Shown: piece after piece, positions 63,811-64,000 of the stretch
How the letters are laid out: each line of letters starts with the position of its first letter
Numbering within the stretch: position 1 is the first letter of the stretch
Origin: Priestia aryabhattai
GTDB taxonomy: Bacteria; Bacillota; Bacilli; Bacillales; Bacillaceae_H
Direction of reading: 5' to 3'
Assembly (NCBI RefSeq): GCF_023715685.1
Contig: NZ_JAMBOQ010000003.1
Coordinates: forward strand, 868,001-932,000
DNA length: 64,000 nt
Notes under the pieces: model-generated
Databases searched by the model: none
Told to the model about the DNA's origin: nothing
Seen by the model: the letters and a program-made list of their open reading frames with translations, nothing else
Position numbers and translations under genes: made by a program

Positions 63811-64000
63811 ATGACAGTTCGTTTAGTAAAAGGATCAGGTTATTATGTAATATCTCCGTTAATTAATGATTGGTGAAGCGGAAGACAAATGTCTAACTTG
63901 TTGCCAAAGCTTTTTTTTGATTATTTTAAAAATATTAGCTTTATTGTTGAAGAAGAGAGTGAAATTATAGGCTTTTTAACTGGATTCTTATCTCAGTCTT
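63811..64000 (+). pseudogene. GNAT acetyltransferase with an in-frame TGA (cut by window end)
   Basis: ATG 63811 opens MTVRLVKGSGYYVISPLIND, then TGG followed by TGA (63874-63876), then SGRQMSNLLPKLFFDYF ... and EIIGFLTGFLSQS to the window edge. In relatives the position is a second Trp (WW), so TGG to TGA is the likely change. The frame before and after is otherwise intact. The rest of the gene lies outside the window. Confidence 0.6.

Noticed and set aside
1..64000. CRISPR arrays, rRNA or tRNA genes, prophage or defence islands
   Set aside because: No regularly spaced repeats, RNA gene signatures, integrases or defence gene motifs were recognised.

Overview
This 64 kb window is AT-rich DNA from a low-GC Gram-positive bacterium of the Bacillus group. 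The evidence is strong AGGAGG-type ribosome binding sites, frequent TTG and GTG starts, many hairpin-plus-T-run terminators, and typical Bacillus families: LicT, YvkB/YvkA/Rph, an SR1P-like peptide, YdjO, CshA, YflT, CotF-like proteins, YfiT and a Lsa-type ABC-F protein. Priestia (the Bacillus megaterium group) is my best guess, but it is inference. There are no rRNA or tRNA genes, CRISPR arrays, replication genes or intact mobile elements; the only transposon trace is an IS6-type transposase remnant near 52.7 kb.

Layout. 0-1.9 kb: the end of a phospho-beta-glucosidase gene and its LicT antiterminator. 2.3-7.1 kb: a rifampin-phosphotransferase-like gene, a TetR repressor and an MFS exporter (the Bacillus yvkC/yvkB/yvkA set), with a matching operator at both promoters. 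7.2-14.8 kb: a carbohydrate locus with split transketolase, SDR dehydrogenase, GntR regulator, ACS-type MFS importer, phosphofructokinase paralogue, SR1P-like GapA-binding peptide and RpiB-type isomerase. Two promoters here share the same -35/-10 layout and an identical 15-bp operator at identical spacing, which suggests one GntR-controlled pathway; its substrate is unknown. 15-21 kb: small membrane proteins, Nudix, metallo-beta-lactamase-fold, DUF1232, DUF218, DUF998 and DinB genes. 21.2-23.1 kb: a patch of decayed genes around one intact DUF3885 gene.

23.2-33 kb: LysR, alpha/beta hydrolases, an SDR, GNAT, an acyl-CoA synthetase and an MGT glycosyltransferase. 34-38.5 kb: TerC and stress or spore-type small proteins (a CotF-like pair, YflT, a PAS-STAS stressosome-type protein). 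39-45.6 kb: DinB proteins, a two-gene SMR efflux pump with a divergent LysR, and a Lsa-like ABC-F gene with a leader peptide and RBS-pairing hairpin. 47.5-52.5 kb is a cold-response island: fatty-acid desaturase, two cold-shock proteins, YdjO and the CshA helicase. 53-64 kb: a secreted protein, DUF2935, an acetolactate-synthase-like enzyme, a PQQ-type sugar dehydrogenase, a cupredoxin, a crystallin-like secreted protein, YfiT and a GNAT gene cut by the window edge.

One theme runs through the window. Many otherwise well-preserved genes carry a single nonsense codon, a one-base frameshift or a 7-bp duplication, and several genes have a good Shine-Dalgarno followed by ATT or ATC where a start codon belongs. 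These are either real erosion and recoding or sequence errors, and read-level checking would separate the two. The best biological leads are the twin-operator sugar regulon with its embedded SR1P peptide, the attenuated ABC-F resistance gene, the shared YvkB operator and the cold island.
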